Assembly: GCA_002308555.1 (NCBI GenBank)
Contig: DBWD01000139.1
Location: 1-5,804, forward strand
Direction: 5' to 3'
Source: a bacterium UBP3_UBA1247
Lineage (GTDB): Bacteria; UBA3054
Length of the DNA: 5,804 nt
Shown here: positions 1 to 5,804 of the stretch, one piece after another
How the letters are laid out: each line of letters begins with the position of its first letter
Numbering within the stretch: position 1 is the stretch's first letter
Notes under the pieces: model-generated
Database searches by the model: none
Told to the model about the DNA's origin: nothing
What the model saw: only the letters and a program-made list of their open reading frames with translations
Position numbers and translations under genes: made by a program

Positions 1-1196
1 TGAACGTCAAGGAATACCAGCACATCATCTCCTCCTATTTCTTCGCCGCCGTTCTGACCTGCGCCTTCTATTTCGTCTATTACATCTATCTGCAGAACGT
101 GGAAAAATATTTCACGGACAAGCTTTTTTCCCGCCGGATATTCTGCTACTCCTTCGCCTACGCCTTCTTCATGGCGGTCTGTTTCCGCGCCTTCCTCAAC
201 TGGTTCATCAGCAAGCTGCACAAGAAGGGCTTCTTCGTCAGGAAATGCATCGTGCTGGGCGCGGGCAACAACGGGAAGCTGGTCTCCCGCCGCCTCCTGC
301 GCCACACGGCCCACCATTATCTGCCGGTCTGCTTCCTGGACGACTACATTCCCAAGGGCACTGAGATCGAGGTGGAGAGGGGCGCCTTCACGCTCAAGGT
401 CGAGGGCACGGTGGACGACCTGGAGAGGCTCGTCAAGGAGCAGGACATCACCTCCGTGTTTTTCTGCATGAGCGAGGCCCCGGCGGAGAAGATCTTCGGC
501 GTCATGGACCTCTGCTACTCCATGAAAGTGAACTTTTATTTCACCCCCAGGCTGTACACCATTCCCCAGGTCATACGGAGCTACGAGATAGCCGGCATTT
601 TCGTCCTGAGCATCATCCACGACTTCCGGGTCTCCTGGTATTACAATTTCATAAAGAGGGCCTTCGACCTCACCCTGGCCCTGCTCCTGCTGGCGCCCGC
701 CGCGCCGGTCATGCTTCTGGTGGCGCTGGCCATCAAGCTGGACAGCAGGGGACCGGTCTTTTTCTCCCAGGAGCGCGTGGGATTGAAAGGCAAAAAATTC
801 ATCATGTACAAGTTCCGTTCCATGTACGCGGAGGCGGGCGGATCGGAGCTGAAGCCCAAGAGCGTCAGGGATCCCAGGATCACGCGGGTGGGCCATTTCC
901 TGAGGCTCACCAGCCTGGACGAGCTGCCCCAGATACTGAACGTCCTGAAAGGGGAGATGTCCTTCGTGGGGCCCAGGCCGGAGATGACTTTCATCGTGGC
1001 CACCTACGACAAATGGCAGCGCCTCAGGCTGGAAGTGAAGCCCGGCATCACGGGCCTCTGGCAGATCAGCGCGGAAAGGAATTTGCCCATCCACGAGAAT
1101 CTGGACTACGACATTTACTATCTCCAGGAGCGCTCCCTGCTGCTGGACATGGTCATTATCTTCAAGACATTCTTCTTCATAGCCCGCGGGATCTGA
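1..1196 (+). CDS. Polyprenyl-phosphate sugar-1-phosphate transferase (WbaP/WcaJ-like), 5'-truncated
   Basis: This enzyme starts lipid-linked polysaccharide synthesis by moving a sugar-1-phosphate from a nucleotide sugar to undecaprenyl phosphate at the inner membrane. The frame is open from base 3 with no stop, so the start lies left of the window; the GTG at 99 is an internal Val codon inside a membrane region. Of 397 visible residues (residue 1 = codon at base 3), roughly 11-31 and 47-72 look like membrane helices. A Rossmann-like, CoA-binding-type domain follows, with VLGAGNNGK near 84. The catalytic bacterial sugar-transferase domain begins at KRAFD (about 218) with a Pro-broken hydrophobic re-entrant helix, then GPVFFSQERVG (about 250), YKFRSM (269), LDELPQ (Asp306-Glu307, matching the catalytic Asp-Glu dyad known in PglC), MSFVGPRPE and KPGITGLWQ. 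Full-length relatives are about 460-500 residues, so perhaps 60-100 N-terminal residues are missing. The sugar (Gal, Glc or other) cannot be read from the sequence. It ends one base before the next gene. Confidence 0.94.
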   Translation, partial: NVKEYQHIISSYFFAAVLTCAFYFVYYIYLQNVEKYFTDKLFSRRIFCYSFAYAFFMAVCFRAFLNWFISKLHKKGFFVRKCIVLGAGNNGKLVSRRLLRHTAHHYLPVCFLDDYIPKGTEIEVERGAFTLKVEGTVDDLERLVKEQDITSVFFCMSEAPAEKIFGVMDLCYSMKVNFYFTPRLYTIPQVIRSYEIAGIFVLSIIHDFRVSWYYNFIKRAFDLTLALLLLAPAAPVMLLVALAIKLDSRGPVFFSQERVGLKGKKFIMYKFRSMYAEAGGSELKPKSVRDPRITRVGHFLRLTSLDELPQILNVLKGEMSFVGPRPEMTFIVATYDKWQRLRLEVKPGITGLWQISAERNLPIHENLDYDIYYLQERSLLLDMVIIFKTFFFIARGI

Positions 1197-1197
1197 G

Positions 1198-3588
1198 ATG
1201 GTCGCGAAACTTCGTCGCTTAGGTGCGTTGCTGCTCTTTCTGGCCGCTTTCTGCGGACTGTGGCCGGCGGCCCTTTATCTGGCGCCCAAGGACGCCAACT
1301 ATTGCTTCGTCTACCTGGCGGTCCTGGCGGTGGTTTTCCTTTTCGCCTACTACAATCCCCGCAGGGCCCTTTTTCCGCTTTGCTTCCTTCTGCCCATGAG
1401 CGGGATCTTCTCCCGCTTCCTGGAGATCGGCGCCCACCAGCCCGTCATATTCCTGTCTTTGGCTTTCTCTTTGGGTTACTGGGCCAACAGATTGGTGACA
1501 AGGAAGAATTCCCTGACGGACGCGGACCTGAAGCTGCCGCTTCTGCTCCTCATACTGCTGGGGCTTTCCTCCTCCTTTTGGACCGCCGCCCGCTACGGCA
1601 ATTTCATCAAGGGTTACGCCACGCCTTTCTTTTACGACCGGGTCGTGAACACCGCGGGCGACTTGGCCTCCCACGCGCTGAAGGTCACGGTGCTGCAGGG
1701 CTTCCTTTTCCTGGTCCTGCCGGCGCTTTTCTGGACCGTCTCGTCCATCCTGAGGGAGATCGAGGAGCAGGACAGGGAGGCTTTCGTTTCGAAACTTTGG
1801 AAGACCGTGCTGCTCGGACTTCTGCCCGTCCTGGCCCTGGGCCTCTACCAGCATTTCGTCAACAGTTCCTTCGCCTTCCTGGGCGACCAGAGCTGGCTTG
1901 ACGAGAACCGCGTTTCCGGCGGCATGTCGGACCCCAACGCCCTGGGCCTTTTCCTGGCCCTGGCCCTCCCGCTGACGGTCTATTTCGCCTGGACGGGAAG
2001 ATGGCGGGACAGGCTCTTTTTCATCCCACTGGCCCTGGTCTCCCTGGCGGTGATGATGTATTCCGGCTCCCGCTCGTCCATCCTCTTCCTTTTCCTGTGC
2101 GCCCTTTTCCTGGCGCTCTTCTTCGCCCTGAGGCTCGCCGCCAAAGGCGTCCTGGGGAAAAAGCATCTCCTGCTGGGTCTGGGCGCCCTGGCCGCGGTCT
2201 GCGTTTTGGCGGCGACGCTGCCGGGCGTCAGGCTGAACGCCGATTCCCGCAATCCGGTGGTGGCCAGGATCGCCAGGCAGCTTAAGCGCCAGAAAAGCGA
2301 AAAGGGCATCTCCTTCTTCGACAGGCGCGAAGCCCAGTGGAAACAGGCCTGGCGCATTTGGAAGGAATACCCCCTGGAGGGCGTGGGCCTGGGCGCCTTC
2401 CCCCTGGAAGTGGTCAACTACAACCGCGAGGCGGGGGAGGAGACTCCCAGCGACAATCCCTGGAACCAGTACCTGACCTGGGGCGTGGAGCTGGGAATAT
2501 TGGGGACGCTGGTCTGGCTCTGTCTGCTTTTCCTGCTCTTTAGGAAGGCCGGGATCGGAACGGCTCTCAAGGATCCCCCGGGCACCCGGACGGTGCTGGG
2601 CGCCAGTTTCCTGGCTTTCCTTGTCATCTCCCTTTTCGGGACCCATCTGAACGCCCCGGAGATCTCCGCCCTGGTCGCCCTGCTGCTGGCCTTTTTCCTG
2701 GCGGGCAAAGGCGGCGGTGAAAGCGCGCCCCTGAGGCTGCGCTTCCTTCTGACTGCGGCCTTTTTCCTTTGCGTCTTCAACGTCATCTACGCCTTCGCGG
2801 TCTTCGGCAGGCTGGGCGGCGACGAGCGCCGGGCCCGCTTCTTCCTGCCCGACGACTTCGGCCTTTACATGAAGGAGACCTGGCAGGGGAACGCCTTCCC
2901 TTACCGCTGGAGCGCGCCCCGGGGCGGACTGCTTCTGGAAGTGCCCGAGGGCCGGAGCGTCCTGAAACTCAGGCTGGCGGCGGTCCGGGAGGACGTTTCC
3001 TCCGAGGATTTCGTGGCGGTCACTTTCTGGTACGCCGGGGAAATGCTGGACACCATCGTGCTGGACAAGCCGGAATGGCAGGAGATAAAGCTTAACATCT
3101 TCCCCTGGCTGCCCAGGAAAGCCATGCTGTGCTTCGCCGTCAGCCGCGTCTGGCATCCCGAGGGTGAAATGCGCGACTTGGGCGTGGCTTTCGCCTGCGA
3201 TTACGAATTCACGGATGATTTTTCCCGCCAGGTCCAGGGCCTTCTGCGCTACGAGATCACGGAGAACGGCCTGGTGGCGGTCATGGGCAGGGGAATAAGC
3301 TGGCAGCCCTCCGCTGGCAGCCGGCTCGTCAGGCTCGATTTCGAGATGCCCCTGCGGAAGCCCCTGGAACCCTTCAGCCAGACTTACGCTCTCTACCAGG
3401 GCAAAAAGGAGCTGGCGGTCTTCAGCTTCCCCCTGGACGGGAAGACCCACACCTTCGAGCAAGAATTCCCGGACGAGGACAGGAGCGCGCTCTCCCTCAG
3501 GGCTGAGAAGCTTATGAGGACCAAGATAAAGGGCAAGAAACTTCACGTCATGAGCGGCGGCCGCGTTAGGGCCATAGGAGATTTCTGA
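1198..3588 (+). CDS. O-antigen ligase/polymerase-like (Wzy_C) membrane protein with C-terminal soluble extension
   Basis: This is probably a glycan polymerase or ligase using undecaprenyl-linked sugars on the periplasmic face. I count about 15 hydrophobic segments between residues 6 and 537, with basic residues concentrated on the loops predicted to be cytoplasmic. Wzy_C-type signatures are SGGMSDPNALG (240-250), YSGSRSS (288-294), a large polar loop (342-426) containing EYPLEGVGLGAFP (390-402), and DNPWNQYLTWGVELGILG (419-436). Family members are usually 400-500 residues; this one has an extra tail of about 255 residues (541-796) without membrane segments, rich in predicted beta strands, and likely periplasmic if the count of 15 is right. 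The ATG at 1198 lies one base after the preceding stop and has no clear Shine-Dalgarno sequence, suggesting coupling to the upstream transferase gene. The sequence does not separate polymerase (Wzy) from ligase (WaaL) activity, so no symbol is given. Confidence 0.87.
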   Translation: MVAKLRRLGALLLFLAAFCGLWPAALYLAPKDANYCFVYLAVLAVVFLFAYYNPRRALFPLCFLLPMSGIFSRFLEIGAHQPVIFLSLAFSLGYWANRLVTRKNSLTDADLKLPLLLLILLGLSSSFWTAARYGNFIKGYATPFFYDRVVNTAGDLASHALKVTVLQGFLFLVLPALFWTVSSILREIEEQDREAFVSKLWKTVLLGLLPVLALGLYQHFVNSSFAFLGDQSWLDENRVSGGMSDPNALGLFLALALPLTVYFAWTGRWRDRLFFIPLALVSLAVMMYSGSRSSILFLFLCALFLALFFALRLAAKGVLGKKHLLLGLGALAAVCVLAATLPGVRLNADSRNPVVARIARQLKRQKSEKGISFFDRREAQWKQAWRIWKEYPLEGVGLGAFPLEVVNYNREAGEETPSDNPWNQYLTWGVELGILGTLVWLCLLFLLFRKAGIGTALKDPPGTRTVLGASFLAFLVISLFGTHLNAPEISALVALLLAFFLAGKGGGESAPLRLRFLLTAAFFLCVFNVIYAFAVFGRLGGDERRARFFLPDDFGLYMKETWQGNAFPYRWSAPRGGLLLEVPEGRSVLKLRLAAVREDVSSEDFVAVTFWYAGEMLDTIVLDKPEWQEIKLNIFPWLPRKAMLCFAVSRVWHPEGEMRDLGVAFACDYEFTDDFSRQVQGLLRYEITENGLVAVMGRGISWQPSAGSRLVRLDFEMPLRKPLEPFSQTYALYQGKKELAVFSFPLDGKTHTFEQEFPDEDRSALSLRAEKLMRTKIKGKKLHVMSGGRVRAIGDF
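3576..3580 (+). promoter_or_regulatory. Ribosome binding site for rsmI
   Basis: AGGAG lies seven bases before the ATG at 3588, inside the last codons of the upstream membrane-protein gene. It supports this start, which overlaps the upstream TGA by one base (TGATG). Confidence 0.85.
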
Positions 3589-4433
3589 TGCTGTATATCG
3601 TCGCGACTCCTTTGGGAAATCTGGAAGACCTGACCCCCAGGGCGCTGAGGATCTTCAGGGAAGTCGACGCCATAGCCGCGGAGGACACCCGCCACACGAT
3701 CCAGCTCCTAAGTCATTTCGGCATCTCCAAACCGCTTTTCGCCTTCCATCAGCACAACGAGCGCGAAGCGACGGAGCAGCTGATAGAAAAACTGAACGGG
3801 GGGCAGAACATCGCCCTGGTCTCCGACGCGGGCTATCCCTGCGTATCCGACGCCGGAAGCTATCTTACGCGGACCTTGCGCGACAGGAACATTCCCTACA
3901 CCTGTCTGCCCGGCGCCTGCGCCGTTGATCTCGCCCTCGTCCTTTCCGGACTGCCGACCGAGACCTACGCCTTCCTGGGCTTCCTTCCCAGAGAGGGCAA
4001 GGAAAGGGAACGCGCCTTCGCGAAGATCGCCAAAAGCGAAGATACTGTTGTGGTCTATGAAAGTCCCTTGCGAGTCGTCAAACTCATAAAAGACCTCAAA
4101 CCTTATGTAAAGGAAAGAAGGATCGCCCTCCTCAGGGAAATGACCAAGATCCACGAGGAATGCCTGCGGGGCGCCTGCGGGGAGCTCCTTTCCAAACTGG
4201 AGGAGAGGGGAGAAGTGAAAGGGGAGTGCGTTCTGGTCATAGAGGGAGGCCAGGCGGAAAAGGAAAGGGAGGAGGGGCTTTCCCCGGAGGAAGCGGTGAG
4301 AAAAGTTCTGCTTCTCAAAAAGAAAGCCGATCTTTCGCTTTCCCAGTCCGCCCAGGCGGTGGCACTCATAACCGGGCTCAACAGAAAGGAACTTTACAAA
4401 AAAGCCCTCGAACTGGAAGGGGACGATGCCTGA
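3588..4433 (+). CDS. rsmI: 16S rRNA (cytidine(1402)-2'-O)-methyltransferase RsmI
   Basis: RsmI uses S-adenosylmethionine to methylate the 2'-OH of C1402 in 16S rRNA, in the decoding centre of the small ribosomal subunit; it is cytoplasmic. The 281-residue length is typical. Family landmarks appear in order: VATPLGNLEDLTPRA (5-19), AEDTRHT (31-37), ALVSDAGYPCVSDAG (76-90), LPGACAVDLAL (107-117), GLPTETYAFLGFLP (121-134), YESPLRV (157-163), REMTKIHEE (183-191) and GECVLVIEG (212-220). A C-terminal helical segment, AQAVALITGLNRKELYKKAL (255-274), is also characteristic. Compared with the common SDAGTPxISDPG form, the SAM-site loop reads SDAGYPCVSDAG, and the usual PGPSA is PGACA. The gene starts on the stop of the membrane-protein gene and its 3' end overlaps the next gene by eight bases, so it is translated as part of the polysaccharide-gene transcript. 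Confidence 0.97.
   Translation: MLYIVATPLGNLEDLTPRALRIFREVDAIAAEDTRHTIQLLSHFGISKPLFAFHQHNEREATEQLIEKLNGGQNIALVSDAGYPCVSDAGSYLTRTLRDRNIPYTCLPGACAVDLALVLSGLPTETYAFLGFLPREGKERERAFAKIAKSEDTVVVYESPLRVVKLIKDLKPYVKERRIALLREMTKIHEECLRGACGELLSKLEERGEVKGECVLVIEGGQAEKEREEGLSPEEAVRKVLLLKKKADLSLSQSAQAVALITGLNRKELYKKALELEGDDA
4415..4422 (+). promoter_or_regulatory. Ribosome binding site for the RseC-family gene
   Basis: GGAAGGGG ends three bases before the ATG at 4426, within the last codons of rsmI. Its AAGG core is at normal distance, which supports the 4426 start and the eight-base overlap. Confidence 0.7.
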
Positions 4434-4869
4434 CGTGATCCTTGAGAACGACAAGCTTTTCCAGCCGGAGACCGGCACGGTCACGGCCGTGGCGGGCGGC
4501 CGCGCCCTGGTGAGGCTCACCCGCACCAAAGCCTGCGAATTCTGCGGCCAGTGCTCCGTTTCCAAGGAGGACGGCATGATGGAGCTCCAGGCCGACGTTC
4601 CCCCGGGCGAAGACATAGCGCCCGGCGACCGGGTGGAGCTTGTCAAGAAGCCCGGCTATCAGGCCGGAGCCATCCTGCTGCTGCTCCTGCTGCCCCTGGC
4701 GGGCCTGCTTCTCGGCGCTGGCATGGGATACCTTCTTTTTCCCGAAAACGAGGTTTTCGAGGCTCTCACGGCCCTTCTCGGCCTGACGGCGGCCTTCGTT
4801 CTCTCCCTTATAATAACCAGAATCAAAAAATGGCACCGGGGCGCCGGCCTGACCCTGAAAAAACTATGA
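4426..4869 (+). CDS. RseC/MucC (SoxR-reducing) family inner-membrane protein
   Basis: The 147-residue protein has the RseC family layout: a short N-terminal beta-rich region beginning with the GTVTAVAGGRALVRL type of strand pair (17-31), a cysteine cluster ACEFCGQC (Cys37, Cys40, Cys43), a turn PGDRVELV (66-73), then two membrane helices at about 80-103 and 112-131 and a basic tail. In E. coli, RseC modulates the sigma-E response and sits with the Rsx system that keeps SoxR reduced; in many other bacteria relatives accompany Rnf-type electron-transfer genes. No rnf or rsx gene is visible here, so the role is open. The cysteines are spaced CxxCxxC rather than the E. coli CxxCx5C, and may bind a metal or Fe-S cluster (inference). 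The ATG overlaps the end of rsmI by eight bases; the stop overlaps the next start (ATGA). Confidence 0.87.
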   Translation: MPDVILENDKLFQPETGTVTAVAGGRALVRLTRTKACEFCGQCSVSKEDGMMELQADVPPGEDIAPGDRVELVKKPGYQAGAILLLLLLPLAGLLLGAGMGYLLFPENEVFEALTALLGLTAAFVLSLIITRIKKWHRGAGLTLKKL

Positions 4870-5621
4870 AAAAAGGACACTATCTCATCTTGGCGGCGAT
4901 GATCGCGCTGACTCCGCTCTTCTCCTGCGGAAAGGAAAAGCACAGCAACAGGCTGAACGGACACCAGGAAAGGTTGGCGAAAAGCGAAATGAAGAAGCTT
5001 AACGAGAAGTTTCCCACCAACAATTTCGAGTGCCACTTTTCCTCGCCCGTTCCGGAGAACGTTTTAAAAAGAATGGAAGGCAAGTCCTTTCCCAAGGACG
5101 GCCCGGTGGACGCGAAGGAACTGGCGTACATGAGATTCAGCCATTACGGCTTCGACGGCAAGACACACACCGGCGAGCTGGTGGTCAACAAGGCTATCGC
5201 GAAAAAGCTGGTCCGCATCTTCCACCGGCTCTACGAGGCGAAATACCAGATCGAGAAGATCAAACTGATCGACGAATACGGCGCCGACGACGAGGCCAGC
5301 ATGAGCGACAACAACACCTCCGCCTTCTGCTATCGGAAGATCGCCGGCTCGACCAACCTCTCCGTGCATGCCAAAGGTCTTGCCATCGACATCAACCCCC
5401 TTTACAATCCCTGCGTTCACTATAAGAAGGACGGCAATATCTCGAAGGTCGAGCCCAAGAACGGGCAAGCGTACGTTGAAAGGGAGATAAACGACCCGAG
5501 AAGGATCAAGAAAGGGGATTTCATCTACAATCTTTTCGTCACCAACGGCTTCACCTGGGGCGGCGACTGGAAGACCAAAAAAGACTACCAGCACTTCGAG
5601 TACGCTCCGGAAAACGAATGA
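4866..5621 (+). CDS. Lipoprotein M15-family zinc peptidase (VanY/CwlK-like peptidoglycan peptidase)
   Basis: This is probably a zinc carboxypeptidase or endopeptidase that cuts D-Ala-containing or L-Ala-D-Glu peptide bonds in peptidoglycan. Taking the ATG at 4866 gives 251 residues beginning MKKG, a hydrophobic stretch and the lipobox LFSC (18-21); Cys21 would be lipidated, and Gly at +2 suits outer-membrane sorting. The frame is open further upstream, but that part lies inside the RseC-like gene. The peptidase domain covers about 85-248: YMRFSHYGFDGKTHTGELVV (88-107), LIDEYGADDEASM (134-146), the zinc motif SVHAKGLAID (166-175, ligands His168 and Asp175), GFTWGGDW (228-235), and DYQHFE (240-245, catalytic-type Asp240 and third ligand His243). 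All key residues are intact. Cys155 and Cys183 are near the zinc site. The start overlaps the previous stop by four bases (ATGA) with no Shine-Dalgarno sequence, so coupling is likely. The exact bond cut is not determinable. Confidence 0.92.
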   Translation: MKKGHYLILAAMIALTPLFSCGKEKHSNRLNGHQERLAKSEMKKLNEKFPTNNFECHFSSPVPENVLKRMEGKSFPKDGPVDAKELAYMRFSHYGFDGKTHTGELVVNKAIAKKLVRIFHRLYEAKYQIEKIKLIDEYGADDEASMSDNNTSAFCYRKIAGSTNLSVHAKGLAIDINPLYNPCVHYKKDGNISKVEPKNGQAYVEREINDPRRIKKGDFIYNLFVTNGFTWGGDWKTKKDYQHFEYAPENE

Positions 5622-5659
5622 CCTCCGGCCGCGCCGGTCGGCCAAACTTTTGCCGCGAC

Positions 5660-5688
5660 ATCCCCGGGAACTTCCCGGGGATTTTTTT
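5660..5688 (+). terminator. Strong intrinsic terminator of the five-gene unit
   Basis: A perfect 10-bp inverted repeat, ATCCCCGGGA (5660-5669) and TCCCGGGGAT (5673-5682), encloses a 3-base ACT loop. The 3' arm runs straight into seven T residues (5682-5688). It lies 38 bases after the lipoprotein stop, and only here is there a classical stem plus T tract in the window, so it probably ends the transcript carrying all five upstream genes. Confidence 0.94.
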
Positions 5689-5714
5689 CGCCCTCCCGCG
5701 GGCGCGGGCGGGTG
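5689..5714 (+). repeat. GC-rich imperfect inverted repeat (hairpin)
   Basis: CGCCCTCCCGC (5689-5699) pairs with GCGGGCGGGTG (5704-5714) around a GGGC loop, giving eleven positions with one T/C mismatch and one G-T wobble. It starts immediately after the terminator T tract and ends just before the -35 region of the next promoter. It has no T tract of its own. Function unknown. Confidence 0.55.
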
Positions 5715-5716
5715 CG

Positions 5717-5745
5717 TATGGCATTTTATTCGCTTATGCTATAAT
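5717..5745 (+). promoter_or_regulatory. Sigma-70 type promoter with extended -10
   Basis: TATAAT at 5740-5745 is a perfect -10 hexamer preceded by TGC (5737-5739), making the extended -10 form TGnTATAAT. At a 17-base spacer the -35 position (5717-5722) reads TATGGC, a poor match to TTGACA, which is tolerated by extended -10 promoters. The predicted start of transcription is near 5752, leaving a leader of about 24 bases before the ATG at 5776. The stretch switches from very GC-rich to AT-rich right here. Confidence 0.65.
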
Positions 5746-5764
5746 AAAATATTAAACAAAAAAT

Positions 5765-5770
5765 AAGGGA
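5765..5770 (+). promoter_or_regulatory. Ribosome binding site for the right-edge gene
   Basis: AAGGGA lies five bases before the ATG at 5776 in an otherwise A/T-rich leader, so it decides the start of the truncated gene. Confidence 0.7.
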
Positions 5771-5775
5771 TAAAA

Positions 5776-5804
5776 ATGAGTAAAGTGAAAAGAGTAGCGG
5801 TCAT
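5776..5804 (+). CDS. Start of an unidentified gene, 3'-truncated by window edge
   Basis: Only nine full codons are visible, reading MSKVKRVAV, followed by two bases (AT) that would give Ile or Met. The promoter and ribosome binding site upstream are well formed, so I take this as a real gene start. A short basic lead-in followed by a hydrophobic strand is typical of the first beta strand of Rossmann-like or phosphofructokinase-like enzymes, but nine residues cannot identify it and no function is assigned. It is transcribed separately from the upstream unit. Confidence 0.7.

Noticed and set aside
99..101. GTG as the start codon of the sugar-phosphate transferase.
   Set aside because: The frame stays open to the left edge and the upstream 32 codons encode a membrane-helix sequence expected of the family, so the gene begins outside the window.
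1219..3546. An open frame of 775 codons on the minus strand, almost coextensive with the ligase/polymerase-like gene.
   Set aside because: Its codons share the same triplet boundaries as the sense gene, so its stops correspond to sense TTA, CTA and TCA codons, which this genome hardly uses; it ends exactly at the sense TTA at 1219. The translation is Gln/Glu/Gly-rich without any domain, and the sense frame is clearly the real gene.
3708..4646. A 312-codon minus-strand open frame across rsmI and the RseC-like gene.
   Set aside because: It is antisense to two genes with clear family signatures, spans their junction and shows no recognisable domain or ribosome binding site.
4551..4865. N-terminal extension of the M15 lipoprotein frame upstream of 4866.
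   Set aside because: This part overlaps the RseC-like gene in another frame, is Arg/Gly/Pro-rich, and would bury the signal peptide and lipobox. The ATG at 4866 puts the lipobox cysteine at residue 21.
5625..5643. Small inverted repeats (CCGGC/GCCGG and GGCCG/CGGCC) just after the lipoprotein stop.
   Set aside because: Stems are only 5 bp in GC-rich DNA, mutually exclusive, and not followed by a T tract; the terminator at 5660-5688 is far better.
5719..5739. A sigma-54 style TGGCA ... TGC pair upstream of the right-edge gene.
   Set aside because: The GG and GC elements are 18 bases apart instead of the required 12, while a perfect extended -10 element explains the same region.

Overview
The window is moderately GC-rich chromosomal DNA from what looks like a Gram-negative bacterium. 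The evidence for that is an exopolysaccharide/O-antigen type initiating transferase with a polymerase/ligase-like membrane protein, an RseC-family inner-membrane protein, and a lipoprotein with Gly at +2, which suits outer-membrane sorting. Arginine is often encoded by AGG, and TTA, CTA and TCA codons are strikingly rare. I cannot place the phylum from the sequence alone.

Layout: one tightly packed plus-strand unit fills positions 1 to about 5690. It holds (1) the 3' part of a polyprenyl-phosphate sugar-1-phosphate transferase (open from the left edge to 1196); (2) a 796-residue O-antigen ligase/polymerase-like protein with about 15 membrane segments and an unusual soluble C-terminal extension of about 255 residues (1198-3588); (3) rsmI, the 16S rRNA C1402 2'-O-methyltransferase (3588-4433); (4) an RseC/MucC-family protein with a CxxCxxC motif (4426-4869); and (5) an M15-family zinc D,D- or L,D-type peptidase made as a lipoprotein (4866-5621). 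The junctions are a 1-base gap, then overlaps of 1, 8 and 4 bases, so translational coupling is likely throughout. A strong intrinsic terminator (5660-5688) ends the unit.

Beyond the terminator, GC-rich DNA gives way abruptly to AT-rich DNA with an extended -10 promoter (TGcTATAAT), a Shine-Dalgarno sequence, and the first nine codons of another plus-strand gene that runs off the right edge.

Working together: genes 1 and 2 fit lipid-linked surface polysaccharide assembly, gene 1 loading the first sugar phosphate on undecaprenyl phosphate and gene 2 polymerising or transferring the glycan on the periplasmic face. Gene 5 probably trims peptidoglycan peptides. rsmI and the RseC-like gene have no obvious functional link to polysaccharide and may simply share the transcript. 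I see no mobile element, CRISPR array, tRNA or rRNA, and no convincing new multi-gene system. The most unusual element is the C-terminal extension of the polymerase/ligase-like protein.
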